A stretch of DNA of 64,000 bases from Erythrobacter sp. NAP1 (GCF_000152865.1 NZ_CH672390.1:3017468-3081467), one strand, 5' to 3'; counted from the stretch's first letter, positions 54,035 through 62,416 are shown. Notes: a model not told the origin generated them from the letters alone. Made by a program: numbers and translations.

Positions 54035-55279
54035 ATGGCAACACCCACCGGAATCCACGCGCGCCGCGCTGCGCTCAAGATGCTCGACGCCGTTTTGCGC
54101 CGGGGAGAGACGCTTGAGCAAGCTGCACCCGGCGCGCTTCGCGATGTACGAGATGCGAATGATCAGGCGCTTGCCCGTGCGATTGCGGGGGAGGCGCTGC
54201 GCTGGCTGACCGACCTCGACGCTCTTATCGACAGCGCGACCCGGCAGCGGCTCCCGGACGATGCCAAGCCGCGCAGTGTTCTGCGGTTGATGCTCGCACA
54301 GGCGCTCAGGCTCGAGACTCCGCCGCACGCGGTGATCGCGACCGGCCTGCCGCTGTTGTCCGGGGGGCCGCGTAGGCTCGCGCATGGTGTTTTCTCGACG
54401 CTGATGAAGCGCGAGGTCGCGCTGCCGGATGTGCCGACCCTGCCTGAGAACGTGCGCGAGCGGTGGGGCGATAGGGCGGTCGAGATCGCGCCCGGCCTCG
54501 TCCATCCGCCCGAGGTCGACCTGCACATCAAGGATGCCAAGCAAACCCCGCAGTGGCAGGCGAAGCTTGGCGGGGAGAGCCTTGCGCCCGGCCATGTCCG
54601 CATCCCGCGCGGCAGCCGGATCGAAAGCCTCGACGGCTACAAGGACGGCGCTTGGTGGGTGCAGGATCTTGCCGCCATGATCCCTTCGATGGTGATTGGT
54701 GAGGGGAAGGGCCACGCGCTCGACCTGTGCGCTGCGCCGGGTGGTAAGACAATGGCGCTTGCGAGCGCAGGCTGGGACGTGACCGCGCTCGACATCTCGA
54801 AGCGGCGGCTCGGCACTCTCAAGGAGAACCTCAAGCGCACTGGGTTGAAGGCCTCACCGGTTCGCGCCGATGCGATGCAATGGGAGCCGAAGCATCACTT
54901 CGATGCGATCTTGCTCGACACGCCCTGCACCGCGACCGGCACCTGCCGCCGCCATCCCGATGTGCTCCACCGCATCGGCGCGCGCCAGATTGCAGAGATG
55001 GTCGAGATCCAGCGCGGCCTCGTCGCGCGGGCTGCCGAGTTGCTCAAGCCTGGCGGCACGCTCGTCTATGCGGTGTGTTCGCTCGAACGCGAGGAGGGCG
55101 AGGAGCAGGCGACGTGGATCGACTCCGAGCTTGGACTGCAGCCAATGCCGATCGCGGCGGATGAACTGCCCGCCGGCCTTGCGCCGACAGCGCAAGGCCA
55201 TGTCCGCACGCATCCCGGCATGCTGCCGGAGCAAGGCGGTCTCGACGGGTTCTTCGTGGCGCGCTGGCGGAAAAGCTGA
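54035..55279 (+). CDS. rsmB: 16S rRNA (cytosine-5) methyltransferase RsmB (NusB-domain)
   Basis: RsmB methylates C967 of 16S rRNA. The 414-residue protein has an N-terminal NusB-like helical domain (residues 1-140), and a Nol1/Nop2/Sun methyltransferase domain with motif I LDLCAAPGGKTMALASAGWD, catalytic motif LDTPCTATGTCRRHPDVLHR (motif IV Cys) and VCSLEREEGEEQ (motif VI Cys). The final GLDGFFVARWRKS is the family end. Length is slightly shorter than E. coli RsmB (429). Confidence 0.93.
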   Translation: MATPTGIHARRAALKMLDAVLRRGETLEQAAPGALRDVRDANDQALARAIAGEALRWLTDLDALIDSATRQRLPDDAKPRSVLRLMLAQALRLETPPHAVIATGLPLLSGGPRRLAHGVFSTLMKREVALPDVPTLPENVRERWGDRAVEIAPGLVHPPEVDLHIKDAKQTPQWQAKLGGESLAPGHVRIPRGSRIESLDGYKDGAWWVQDLAAMIPSMVIGEGKGHALDLCAAPGGKTMALASAGWDVTALDISKRRLGTLKENLKRTGLKASPVRADAMQWEPKHHFDAILLDTPCTATGTCRRHPDVLHRIGARQIAEMVEIQRGLVARAAELLKPGGTLVYAVCSLEREEGEEQATWIDSELGLQPMPIAADELPAGLAPTAQGHVRTHPGMLPEQGGLDGFFVARWRKS

Positions 55280-55341
55280 CCGGCGCGCTTTGCGCTCACA
55301 CCCGTGATGTGCCACCCCTCTGACACGAGGGGGAGAGGCCA

Positions 55342-56565
55342 ATGTGGCGCATCATCGGTCCCGCGCTGCTGTTTTCGGGCGCGGCCATCGGGACATCGCA
55401 CCTGATTCAATCGACGCGGGCGGGCGCGGTTTACGGGCTGGGCCTGATGGGCGTGATCGCGCTCGCCTGTATCCTCAAATATCCAGCCTTTCGTTTCGGG
55501 GTCGATTACGGCCACGCGGCGCGCCGGTCGCTGCTTCACGGCTATCGCGAGCTGGGACTGTGGGCGCCGATCGTCTTTGCGTGCTTCGCAATCCTGGTCG
55601 TGCCGATAATCTACGCAGCCCTCGCATCGGCTACGGCTGGGATCGCAATCGCGGTGTTCGGGATCGACATCGCCGTACCGCTCCTCGCGCTGATCGTGCT
55701 TTCAGCGGCAGGGGCGGTGCTGCTGATCGGTGGGTATGACTGGCTCGACCTCATCAACCGCGTGCTGGTCGCGTTTCTGGCGGTTTCGACGCTGCTCGTC
55801 ACCGCTTTCGTGTTGCCGCGTGTCGAGTGGGGCACGATTGGCGCGCTTGGCTGGGTCAGCGATCCGGGCGCAATTCTGTTCGTGGTCGCGCTCGCCGGGT
55901 TCATGCCCAATCCGCTCGACGTGTCGGTGACGACCTCGATGTGGATCGCCGAGGCTGAGAGCCGCGAGGACAAGGATCACCAGTCGGGCCTAGCCGATGC
56001 GCGCCGCGCCTTTGCTTCGGGATATGTGATGACGGCGTTTCTTGCGCTGTGCTTCTGCGTGATCGGAGCGGGCGTGATGCACGCCGATGGCATCGCGCCT
56101 GAAACCAGCGCACCCGGTTTCGCGCAGCAGATCATCGCGCTCTATTCGAGCACGCTAGGAGAAAGCGCAGCGGTGTTGGCCTCCATCGCAGCATTGTCTG
56201 TGATGACGACGACGGTGCTGGCCGCGCTCGATATCGGGGGGCGGCACGTCGCATCGGTGTGGCAGCAAACTGTGGGTGCAGAGACCGAGGCGCAGTTCAC
56301 GATCGTCTACCGCATCGCAATCCCGGTCTTGATCGCGCTGACCGCTGCCGTGCTTTACGCCTTCACCAGCAGCTTCACCGCGATGCTGGACCTTGCGACC
56401 AGCGCGGCCTTTGTCGGAGCGCCGGTGATTGCGACGCTGAACCACCTTGTGGTGACACGCTGCTCCATGCCCGAAGAAGCGCGCCCGTCGAAAGCGTTCC
56501 GCGCGCTCAACCTCTTCGCAATTGCCGTAATGGCGAGCCTTGCGATCGCCTATTTCGTCCTGTGA
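55342..56565 (+). CDS. Nramp-related divalent metal transporter
   Basis: The 407-residue protein has about eleven membrane helices and resembles Nramp/MntH-type transporters. Instead of the classical DPGN in helix 1 it has the variant AAIGTSHLIQSTRAGAVYGL, found in a branch of bacterial Nramp-related proteins. Helix 6 has GFMPNPLDVSVTTSMWIAEA, where Nramp has its MPH-type metal site. Metal selectivity is therefore uncertain. It converges on the next gene with six bases between the stop codons. Confidence 0.75.
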   Translation: MWRIIGPALLFSGAAIGTSHLIQSTRAGAVYGLGLMGVIALACILKYPAFRFGVDYGHAARRSLLHGYRELGLWAPIVFACFAILVVPIIYAALASATAGIAIAVFGIDIAVPLLALIVLSAAGAVLLIGGYDWLDLINRVLVAFLAVSTLLVTAFVLPRVEWGTIGALGWVSDPGAILFVVALAGFMPNPLDVSVTTSMWIAEAESREDKDHQSGLADARRAFASGYVMTAFLALCFCVIGAGVMHADGIAPETSAPGFAQQIIALYSSTLGESAAVLASIAALSVMTTTVLAALDIGGRHVASVWQQTVGAETEAQFTIVYRIAIPVLIALTAAVLYAFTSSFTAMLDLATSAAFVGAPVIATLNHLVVTRCSMPEEARPSKAFRALNLFAIAVMASLAIAYFVL

Positions 56566-56571
56566 GCGCGC

Positions 56572-57387
56572 TTACCAGCGCAGGGTGATTTCGGCGCAGG
56601 CCCGGTCCATTTGACGAAGCTCGAAAGTGATCGAGCGATCCGCCTGATCGCTTATTTGGAGCCTGAGCGGCGTGCCGAGCTCGACATAGCGGTTGAGCGT
56701 CATTTCGCCGCTCGTATCGATGTCGGTGCGCCCCTTAATAAGAAACAGCGCCTGGCGGGCAATCTCGTGAAAGTGGGTCGAGTTTACATGATCGCCCGAA
56801 CCGCCGATCACCGGATTGCCCGGAGGAAATCCGTTCGCCGGGGTCACCAAGGCTTCGACATAATCAGCGCCAGGTTGGAAGGGCGCAACGAGCACGCGCT
56901 CGTGTTCTGTCAGGCCCAACGCCTCGCGCTCGGCGTAAACGAAATCGTCCTGCGGAGCGGCCTTGCGCGCCTCTTCCTTCGCCCCTTCGCGCCATTTCTC
57001 GAAATTGCGGTTGCGGAACACGACACCGCGCCCGCGAATGGTCACGATGACCGAGTCGGCAGCGTTAAAAAGCACGACATCGTAAGCGGGATTTTCGGAG
57101 CTTTCATCGCGGGTGTAGACGCCGCGCACCGCGTGTCCGCCCGATCCATCGCCCAGTTCCCAATCGATCCAGGTCAGCGCGCTCCACTGCGTTGCCTCAA
57201 GCCCCGCAAGCGCGACCGAAGCGCCCACGGCCGTCCAGAACGCCTGCGTCTGGATTACGACAGGATGATGGGGCGGGAGGGTCAGCCAGGGCAGCTTTTG
57301 CACATCGAGCGAACAGTCAAATGCGACCGAGCCGTCATTCGTGATGACTTGCCCGGTCGCATATGGATTGTTCGAATAGTCGGGCAT
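56572..57387 (-). CDS. Unrecognised protein, possible double-hotdog fold
   Basis: The 271-residue protein has no membrane segment or signal peptide. Two parts look similar: near residues 40-60 (PHHPVVIQTQAFWTAVGA) and near 205-225 (VNSTHFHEIARQALFLIKGR). Both recall the helix of hotdog proteins such as AfsA/FabZ, where 'H......EaarQa' places a catalytic His. The first half also carries HAVRGVYTRDESSENPAYDV. This structural idea is tentative. It is followed on the same strand by nothing and preceded by msrA about 35 bases away in the transcription direction; hence it may be co-transcribed with msrA. Confidence 0.5.
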   Translation of the reverse strand: MPDYSNNPYATGQVITNDGSVAFDCSLDVQKLPWLTLPPHHPVVIQTQAFWTAVGASVALAGLEATQWSALTWIDWELGDGSGGHAVRGVYTRDESSENPAYDVVLFNAADSVIVTIRGRGVVFRNRNFEKWREGAKEEARKAAPQDDFVYAEREALGLTEHERVLVAPFQPGADYVEALVTPANGFPPGNPVIGGSGDHVNSTHFHEIARQALFLIKGRTDIDTSGEMTLNRYVELGTPLRLQISDQADRSITFELRQMDRACAEITLRW

Positions 57388-57426
57388 CGCCTCTCCCCTC
57401 TTACCGGCGCTCCGATCGGTTGCGGC

Positions 57427-57972
57427 TTAAGCCTTCACCTTGTTCTGGAAGCTCTTTCTCAGCTTCATCAGCTTGGGCGGGATCACGGCGAGGCAATAGG
57501 GATTACGCTGGCCTTCGCCTTCCCAGTATTCCTGGTGGTAATCCTCTGCCGGATACCAGGCCGCGGTCTGCGTATCGCCTTCGAGCCCTTCGATCGTGGT
57601 CACGGCCATTTTGCCATTCTCTGCATTCCAGCGCCCGATCGCGGCCTTGGCTTCCTCGCCTTGGCTTGCGGAAAGCGGGAAGATCGCGCTGCGGTACTGC
57701 GTGCCGATATCGCCGCCCTGCCGGTTCAGCTGGGTCGGATCATGCGTGCCGAGAAACATGTCGTAGATTTCGGCAAGGCTTGTCACGTCGGGGTCGAACG
57801 TTACCCGGATGCCTTCGGCATGGCCGGTGTTGCCGGTGCAGACCTGCTTGTAGGTGGGGTTATCGACCGTGCCGCCGATATAGCCGCTTTCGACCTCGCT
57901 TACCCCTACGACATCGCGGAACACCGCCTCGGTGCACCAGAAACATCCGCCTGCAATGATCGCTTGTTCCAT
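57427..57972 (-). CDS. msrA: Peptide methionine (S)-S-oxide reductase MsrA
   Basis: MsrA repairs the S form of methionine sulfoxide. The 181-residue product has the catalytic motif AGGCFWCTEAVFRDV (Cys), the VESGYIGGTVDNPTYKQVCT block, and the later FLGTHDPTQLNRQGGDIGTQ and YHQEYWEGEGQRNPYC. Length is normal. It is transcribed away from the exported methyltransferase-like genes. Confidence 0.96.
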   Translation of the reverse strand: MEQAIIAGGCFWCTEAVFRDVVGVSEVESGYIGGTVDNPTYKQVCTGNTGHAEGIRVTFDPDVTSLAEIYDMFLGTHDPTQLNRQGGDIGTQYRSAIFPLSASQGEEAKAAIGRWNAENGKMAVTTIEGLEGDTQTAAWYPAEDYHQEYWEGEGQRNPYCLAVIPPKLMKLRKSFQNKVKA

Positions 57973-58086
57973 GTCTAATCAGTCTCCTTTTCGACCAACG
58001 ACATAGGGAGGCCGACCGGTATTGCCAGTGGTAGGGCCGCATTCGATCAGATGCCTTGTCATGACGGCCTTGGCGCGTCAGGAGTC

Positions 58087-58113
58087 TCTCCACGACACTG
58101 GAGAAAGAGGACT
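58087..58113 (+). promoter_or_regulatory. Small hairpin just before the ribosome binding site of the exported methyltransferase-like gene
   Basis: TCTCCA (58087-58092) and TGGAGA (58099-58104) are perfect inverted arms with a 6-base loop; AGTC (58083-58086) and GACT (58110-58113) extend the pairing beyond an asymmetric gap. The AGAGG ribosome binding site (58106-58110) is next to or partly inside the structure. The structure is weaker than those upstream of adhC and the SIMPL gene. Confidence 0.3.
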
Positions 58114-58120
58114 CGCCGTC

Positions 58121-58981
58121 ATGAACATTAAATTGCTTGCTCCGCTCGCCGCGCTTGCCGCTGGGACCGCCATGGTCAGCTTTACCGCGCCTGTTGCAGC
58201 AGAGGCTCACATGGACGCCGCCGCGCCGTCGCTTGAAGACGTGCTTGCGCACGAGCGCCGCGACGATGACCGCGCCCGCGACCAATATCGTAACCCTGCC
58301 GAAACGCTCGACTTCTTCGGGGTCGAGCCGACCATGACGGTCGCCGAATATGGTCCGGGCGGCGGCTGGTACACCCGCGTGCTCGCGCCTTACCTGATGC
58401 CTGCGGGCCAATATATCGCGTTCAATCAGGACAGCGATGGCCGCAGCTACAACACACGCGCACAGGAAGCGCGCTCCAAGGGCTGGACTGAGAACTTCAA
58501 GACCTCGCTCGCCGAAGGCATGGGTGTCGAGGCCAGCGAAGTGATGGCTTTCGAAACCGACGAAATGCCTGAGGATGTCGCCGGCACGGTAGACCGCGTG
58601 CTGATCTTCCGTTCGATGCACGGCCTCAATATCGGCAATTCGGCTGACAGCGTTCTGAAGGCTGCGCGCATGATGCTAAAGGACGACGGCATGGTCGGCG
58701 TCGTGCAGCACCGCGCTCCTGAAGGCGCGAGCTACGATGATTACGGCGCACGCCAGCGCGGCTATATGCGCAAGCAGGACGTCGTCGCGATTTTCGAAGC
58801 CAACGGGTTCGAACTCGCCGGCGAAAGCGAGATCAACGCCAATCCCAACGATCCCGCCAATTGGGAAGGCGGCGTTTGGACGCTTCCTCCGATCCTTCGT
58901 TACGGCGATCAGGACCGCGAACGCTACATGGCGATCGGCGAAAGCGACCGCATGACGCTGCTGTTCCGCAAGGCGGACTGA
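58121..58981 (+). CDS. Exported methyltransferase-fold protein (COG4798 type), copy 1
   Basis: The 286-residue product has a signal peptide (NIKLLAPLAALAAGTAMVSF, cleavage after VAAEA-like Ala) followed by a methyltransferase fold: VAEYGPGGGWYTRVLAPYLM is motif I, with glycine-rich loop and downstream strand QYIAFNQDSD. The middle DRVLIFRSMHGLNIGNSADS and C-terminal RMTLLFRK are shared with copy 2 at 59032. Start ATG 58121. A methyltransferase with a signal peptide is unusual since SAM is cytoplasmic. Function unknown. Confidence 0.75.
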   Translation: MNIKLLAPLAALAAGTAMVSFTAPVAAEAHMDAAAPSLEDVLAHERRDDDRARDQYRNPAETLDFFGVEPTMTVAEYGPGGGWYTRVLAPYLMPAGQYIAFNQDSDGRSYNTRAQEARSKGWTENFKTSLAEGMGVEASEVMAFETDEMPEDVAGTVDRVLIFRSMHGLNIGNSADSVLKAARMMLKDDGMVGVVQHRAPEGASYDDYGARQRGYMRKQDVVAIFEANGFELAGESEINANPNDPANWEGGVWTLPPILRYGDQDRERYMAIGESDRMTLLFRKAD

Positions 58982-58987
58982 GCAACC

Positions 58988-59003
58988 CGCTCGGGGGCGA
59001 GCG
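58988..59003. repeat. GC-rich hairpin between the two methyltransferase-like genes
   Basis: CGCTCG and CGAGCG are perfect 6-base inverted arms around GGGG, just after the stop of copy 1 (58979-58981). No T run follows, so it may stabilise or trim the transcript rather than stop it. The downstream gene has its own GGGAGAGG ribosome binding site. Confidence 0.35.
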
Positions 59004-59031
59004 TGCACATCACAGAACAGGGAGAGGAAAC

Positions 59032-59922
59032 ATGATGACCTCGACGAAGGGCGCTGTGCGCCATTGGACCATCGCGGCTGCCAGCGTGCTTGCACTGGCG
59101 GCCTGCGCGCCCGGTGAACAGGCACCGAGCGATGACGAACCGGCAGCCAACGTGATCGACGACGATGCTTTGGCTGAAGTGCTCGCGGATGAACGCCGCG
59201 CCGATGACGCAAAACGCGATGAATTTCGCAATCCTGGCGAAACGCTCGCTTTCTTCGGGCTGGCACCGGATCAGACCGTGATCGAATACGCGCCGGGCGG
59301 CGGCTGGTACACGCGCATCCTTGCGCCCTACCTTGCCGAGGATGGCCAATATATCGCGGTCGGCTTTGCACCCGAAGGCATCGATTCTCTGGGAGCTGAC
59401 TTTCAGGCGCGGGTGCGCGAAGGGGGCGAGAACTTCTCCGCCGAACAGTCCGAGGCGCTCGGCATCGAGGCTGAGAAGCTGCCGTTCCATTTCGGGGATT
59501 CGATCCCTGACGAACTTGATGGCACGGTCGACACGGTCCTCATCATCCGCATGATGCACAACCTGCTGCGCTGGGGGATCGCGGAAAGCGAGATCGCTGC
59601 GCTGCGCGATACGCTGAAACCCGGCGGCGTGATCGGCGTGGTCCAGCACCGCGCCAAGCCCGATGCAGATGATGAATTCGCGGACGGCAATGCGGGCTAT
59701 GTGAAAGAAGCCGACCTCGTCGATTTCTTCTCCGAGAATGGCTTCGAACTGGTCGACAGCTCGGAAATCAACGCGAACCCCGCCGACACCGCCGATCACG
59801 AGGCAGGCGTGTGGACGCTGCCGCCGACCTATGCGCTCGGCGATCAGGACCGCGACAAGTACACCGCCATCGGCGAAAGCGACCGGATGACACTGCTCTT
59901 CCGCAAGACCGGCGAAGAGTGA
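59032..59922 (+). CDS. Lipoprotein-type methyltransferase-fold protein (COG4798 type), copy 2
   Basis: The 296-residue product starts at ATG 59032 or 59035, after a GGGAGAGGAAAC ribosome binding site. A lipobox LALAACAPG (Cys about residue 24) indicates a lipoprotein signal peptide. The mature part has VIEYAPGGGWYTRILAPYLA, very similar to copy 1, and a similar ending SDRMTLLFRKTG. It is clearly a tandem paralogue of the gene at 58121. One is presumably soluble periplasmic, the other membrane-anchored. Role unknown. Confidence 0.75.
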   Translation: MMTSTKGAVRHWTIAAASVLALAACAPGEQAPSDDEPAANVIDDDALAEVLADERRADDAKRDEFRNPGETLAFFGLAPDQTVIEYAPGGGWYTRILAPYLAEDGQYIAVGFAPEGIDSLGADFQARVREGGENFSAEQSEALGIEAEKLPFHFGDSIPDELDGTVDTVLIIRMMHNLLRWGIAESEIAALRDTLKPGGVIGVVQHRAKPDADDEFADGNAGYVKEADLVDFFSENGFELVDSSEINANPADTADHEAGVWTLPPTYALGDQDRDKYTAIGESDRMTLLFRKTGEE

Positions 59923-59972
59923 CGGCGTCGCACTGAGAGCTGCGTTCAAAGCCGGTTCACATTGAAAAACCA

Positions 59973-60015
59973 CCATATTCTCCATCGGCGAGTGTCTCGC
60001 CAATGGAGAATATGG
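59973..60015 (+). promoter_or_regulatory. Long hairpin that covers the ribosome binding site of the SIMPL-domain gene
   Basis: CCATATTCTCCAT (59973-59985) and ATGGAGAATATGG (60003-60015) are 13-base perfect inverted arms. After one C/A mismatch, GGCGAG (59987-59992) and CTCGCC (59996-60001) add six more pairs around a TGT loop. The 3' arm includes the GGAG Shine-Dalgarno sequence (60005-60008) and ATG codons at 60003 and 60012. Opening of the stem would be needed for initiation at 60018 or 60024. Confidence 0.6.
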
Positions 60016-60017
60016 AC

Positions 60018-60803
60018 ATGACTATGCTCAAATTCGCTGGCGCATCGGCGCTTGCCCTTGCGCTGGCCGCGTGCTGTTCGTCTACGGGCGATCCGCGCGG
60101 CGTGGACCGCGCTGAAACGCTTTTATCGGTTAGCGCCACGGGCGAAGCCGACATGCGCCCCGACGAAGCGCGTTTTCAGGCGGGTGTCCAGAACTGGGCG
60201 CGCAATGCCGAGCAGGCGAGCGAGGAAACGCAGGAAGATATCGACCAGATCGTCGCCGCGCTGCTCGAACTCGGGATCGAGGAAAAGGACATCCAGACCA
60301 GCGCCGTCAACGTCCAGCGGATCAATTACGGCGACAGGCGCGGGCAGTTTCAGGCATACAACACGCTGAGCGTGCGGGTGCGTGACGTCGATCTGGCAGG
60401 CCAGGCGGTCACCGCTGTCACTGGTGTCGGCGCGAATATCGTTTCTGGTCCCGAATTGCGTATCTCCGATGTCGAGGCGGCGGCGAACATGGCCTACGCC
60501 AATGCCTATGCCAACGCCCGCAAACGCGCCGAAGCCTATGCCGAGGCGGCCGACATGGAGATCTCGCGCGTGCTCTACATCCGCGATGCGGGCGGATCGC
60601 AGGGCGGGCGATATCTTGGCGGAGCGATGGCAACCGCGATGGATGCCGCCGCTTACGCCCCGCCTTCGCCGGTTGCTCCGCCTCCACCCATGTCGATCAG
60701 ACCCGAATCCGTTGAGCAGACAAGCAATGGCTCCACCATCATGCCGGGCCAGACGACCAGCAGCGTCAGCGTGCAAGTGGACTTCGCCCTGCGGGAGAAG
60801 TAA
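60018..60803 (+). CDS. SIMPL domain lipoprotein (DUF541)
   Basis: The roughly 261-residue protein has a lipoprotein signal peptide ending LALALAACCSS, then a SIMPL/DUF541 domain: LLSVSATGEADMRPDEARFQ, and the later DIQTSAVNVQRINYGDRRGQ with the typical VSVRVRDVDLAGQAVTAV. A Pro-rich segment (AAYAPPSPVAPPPPMSIRPE) precedes a final STIMPGQTTSSVSVQVDFAL. ATG candidates are 60003, 60012, 60018 and 60024; 60018 has GGAG nine bases upstream. Function: periplasmic/outer-membrane proteins of this type are linked to stress defence in some bacteria. It precedes the amidase gene by 12 bases. Confidence 0.82.
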   Translation: MTMLKFAGASALALALAACCSSTGDPRGVDRAETLLSVSATGEADMRPDEARFQAGVQNWARNAEQASEETQEDIDQIVAALLELGIEEKDIQTSAVNVQRINYGDRRGQFQAYNTLSVRVRDVDLAGQAVTAVTGVGANIVSGPELRISDVEAAANMAYANAYANARKRAEAYAEAADMEISRVLYIRDAGGSQGGRYLGGAMATAMDAAAYAPPSPVAPPPPMSIRPESVEQTSNGSTIMPGQTTSSVSVQVDFALREK

Positions 60804-60815
60804 GCGCTCATCCCC

Positions 60816-61691
60816 ATGAGCACACTCACCGTCGCCGCCCTCCAGCTCGAGCTTCAGCGCGAGGACGAGGCCGATAACATCGCCGCCGTTGCCGCGCTGG
60901 TCGAAGAGGCTGCGCAGCGAGGCGCGAAGCTGATCCTGCCGCCTGAATTGTTCTCCGGCCCCTATTTCTGTCGCGAGGAAGACGAGGCGCTGTTTGCGCT
61001 CGCCAAGCCGACTGCAGAGCACCCGAGCGTCATCGCGATGCGCGAGCTTGCGGCGCGTCTGAAGGTCGCGATCCCGACCAGCTTCTTCGAGCGCGACGGG
61101 CATCACTATTACAACACGCTCGCCATGATCGGCCCTGATGGCGAGGTGCTGGGAACCTATCGCAAGAGCCACATTCCCGACGGTCCGGGCTACGAGGAGA
61201 AGTACTATTTCCGGCCCGGCAATGACGGGTTCAAGGTGTGGGACGTGCGCGGCGACCAGGGGCAGTCGGTGCGCATCGGTGTCGGCATTTGCTGGGACCA
61301 GTGGTACCCCGAATGCGCGCGGGTGATGGCGCTTAAAGGAGCAGAAATGCTGCTCTACCCCACCGCAATCGGTTCGGAGCCATACGACGCCGATCTCGAC
61401 ACCAGCCGCATGTGGCGCCGCGCCATGATCGGGCATGCCGTGTCGAACTGCATGCCGGTCATCGCTTCGAACCGCATCGGCGCAGAAGGGCCTGCGGGAG
61501 AGCAGAGCTTTTACGGCCATTCCTTCATCAGCGACGAATGGGGCGATCTGGTGGAGGAGTTTGGCGCGGCTGAAAGCGGCGTGCTGGTCACTACGCTTGA
61601 CCTCGCACGAGCCGCCACGCACCGGGCTGGCATGGGCTTTTTCCGCGACCGCCGCCCGCAGCTTTACGGCCGCATCGCCGAAGACATCTGA
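60816..61691 (+). CDS. aguB: N-carbamoylputrescine amidase (nitrilase superfamily)
   Basis: AguB hydrolyses N-carbamoylputrescine to putrescine, CO2 and ammonia in the agmatine pathway. The 291-residue protein has the nitrilase triad: Glu in ILPPELFSGPYFCREED, Lys in YRKSHIPDGPGYEEKYYFRP and Cys in GVGICWDQWYPECARVMALK. Those motifs fit AguB more closely than other nitrilases. The aguA gene is not in the window. It starts 12 bases after the SIMPL gene and 10 bases before folK, so the three may be co-transcribed. Confidence 0.92.
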   Translation: MSTLTVAALQLELQREDEADNIAAVAALVEEAAQRGAKLILPPELFSGPYFCREEDEALFALAKPTAEHPSVIAMRELAARLKVAIPTSFFERDGHHYYNTLAMIGPDGEVLGTYRKSHIPDGPGYEEKYYFRPGNDGFKVWDVRGDQGQSVRIGVGICWDQWYPECARVMALKGAEMLLYPTAIGSEPYDADLDTSRMWRRAMIGHAVSNCMPVIASNRIGAEGPAGEQSFYGHSFISDEWGDLVEEFGAAESGVLVTTLDLARAATHRAGMGFFRDRRPQLYGRIAEDI

Positions 61692-61701
61692 GACATATTA
61701 C

Positions 61702-62190
61702 TTGAGCAGCACTTTCCTCATCGCGCTGGGATCGAATCGCCGGCACTACCTCTACGGCCTGCCGAAGGGCGTGGTGCGCGCAGCGATGGAGGAATTGTCT
61801 GCGCTCGGCACGGTCACTGCGCGCTCGCCGATCATCTCGTCTGCTCCGATGGGCGCAGCGCGGCGCCGTTTTGCCAACGCCGCTGCGCTGGTCGAGAGCG
61901 AGTATGATCCCGAGGCGATGCTCGCGGGCCTCAAGTGGCTCGAGAGCGAGTTTGGGCGACGGGGATCCCGGCGCTGGGGGGACCGGGTACTCGACCTCGA
62001 TATCGTGCTTTGGAGCGGCGGTGTGTGGCGCAGCCGCGAGCTTGTTATCCCGCATCCAGGCCTTCGTGAGCGCGACTTCGTACTTACCCCGGCAAGCGCG
62101 ATCGTACCTGATTGGCGCGATCCGATTTCGGGCCAAAATGTGCGACAGTTGAAAGCCCGCTTGACCCGAAAGGCTACCCTGCCTAGGTGA
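61702..62190 (+). CDS. folK: 2-amino-4-hydroxy-6-hydroxymethyldihydropteridine diphosphokinase
   Basis: FolK pyrophosphorylates hydroxymethyl-dihydropterin in folate synthesis. The 162-residue product begins at TTG 61702 with FLIALGSNRRHYLYGLPKGV, has the Mg2+/pterin motif RWGDRVLDLDIVLWSGG (D-x-D) and the conserved IPHPGLRERDFVLTPASAIV. A longer in-frame ORF upstream would run through aguB and is not used. TTG initiation is inferred because no ATG or GTG is available in the right place. Confidence 0.93.
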   Translation: MSSTFLIALGSNRRHYLYGLPKGVVRAAMEELSALGTVTARSPIISSAPMGAARRRFANAAALVESEYDPEAMLAGLKWLESEFGRRGSRRWGDRVLDLDIVLWSGGVWRSRELVIPHPGLRERDFVLTPASAIVPDWRDPISGQNVRQLKARLTRKATLPR

Positions 62191-62246
62191 GCGCTCCGAT
62201 GTGCGCCGGGCACTACAACCGCCACGGCCCGCACGCGACCCCATGG

Positions 62247-62322
62247 GGGCCCTTAGCTCAGTCGGTAGAGCAACTGACTTTTAATCAGTAGGTCGCTGGT
62301 TCGAACCCAGCAGGGCTCACCA
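62247..62322 (+). tRNA. tRNA-Lys (anticodon TTT)
   Basis: A 76-base tRNA with encoded CCA. The acceptor stem GGGCCCT pairs with AGGGCTC (one G-T pair), D arm GCTCAGTCGGTAGAGC, anticodon stem ACTGA/TCAGT around CTTTTAA (anticodon TTT), and T arm CTGGTTCGAACCCAG. It is followed by a pyrimidine-rich stretch and then by the molybdopterin gene. No integrase or repeat indicates an attachment site. Confidence 0.96.
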
Positions 62323-62416
62323 TTCTCTCTCTCATCACGCATGCACCTAGTTGCCGATATTGCCTCCTTTGGGTGGATCGGCCAAGATCGTGTGACGGGC
62401 CCTGGGAGAGAGCACC

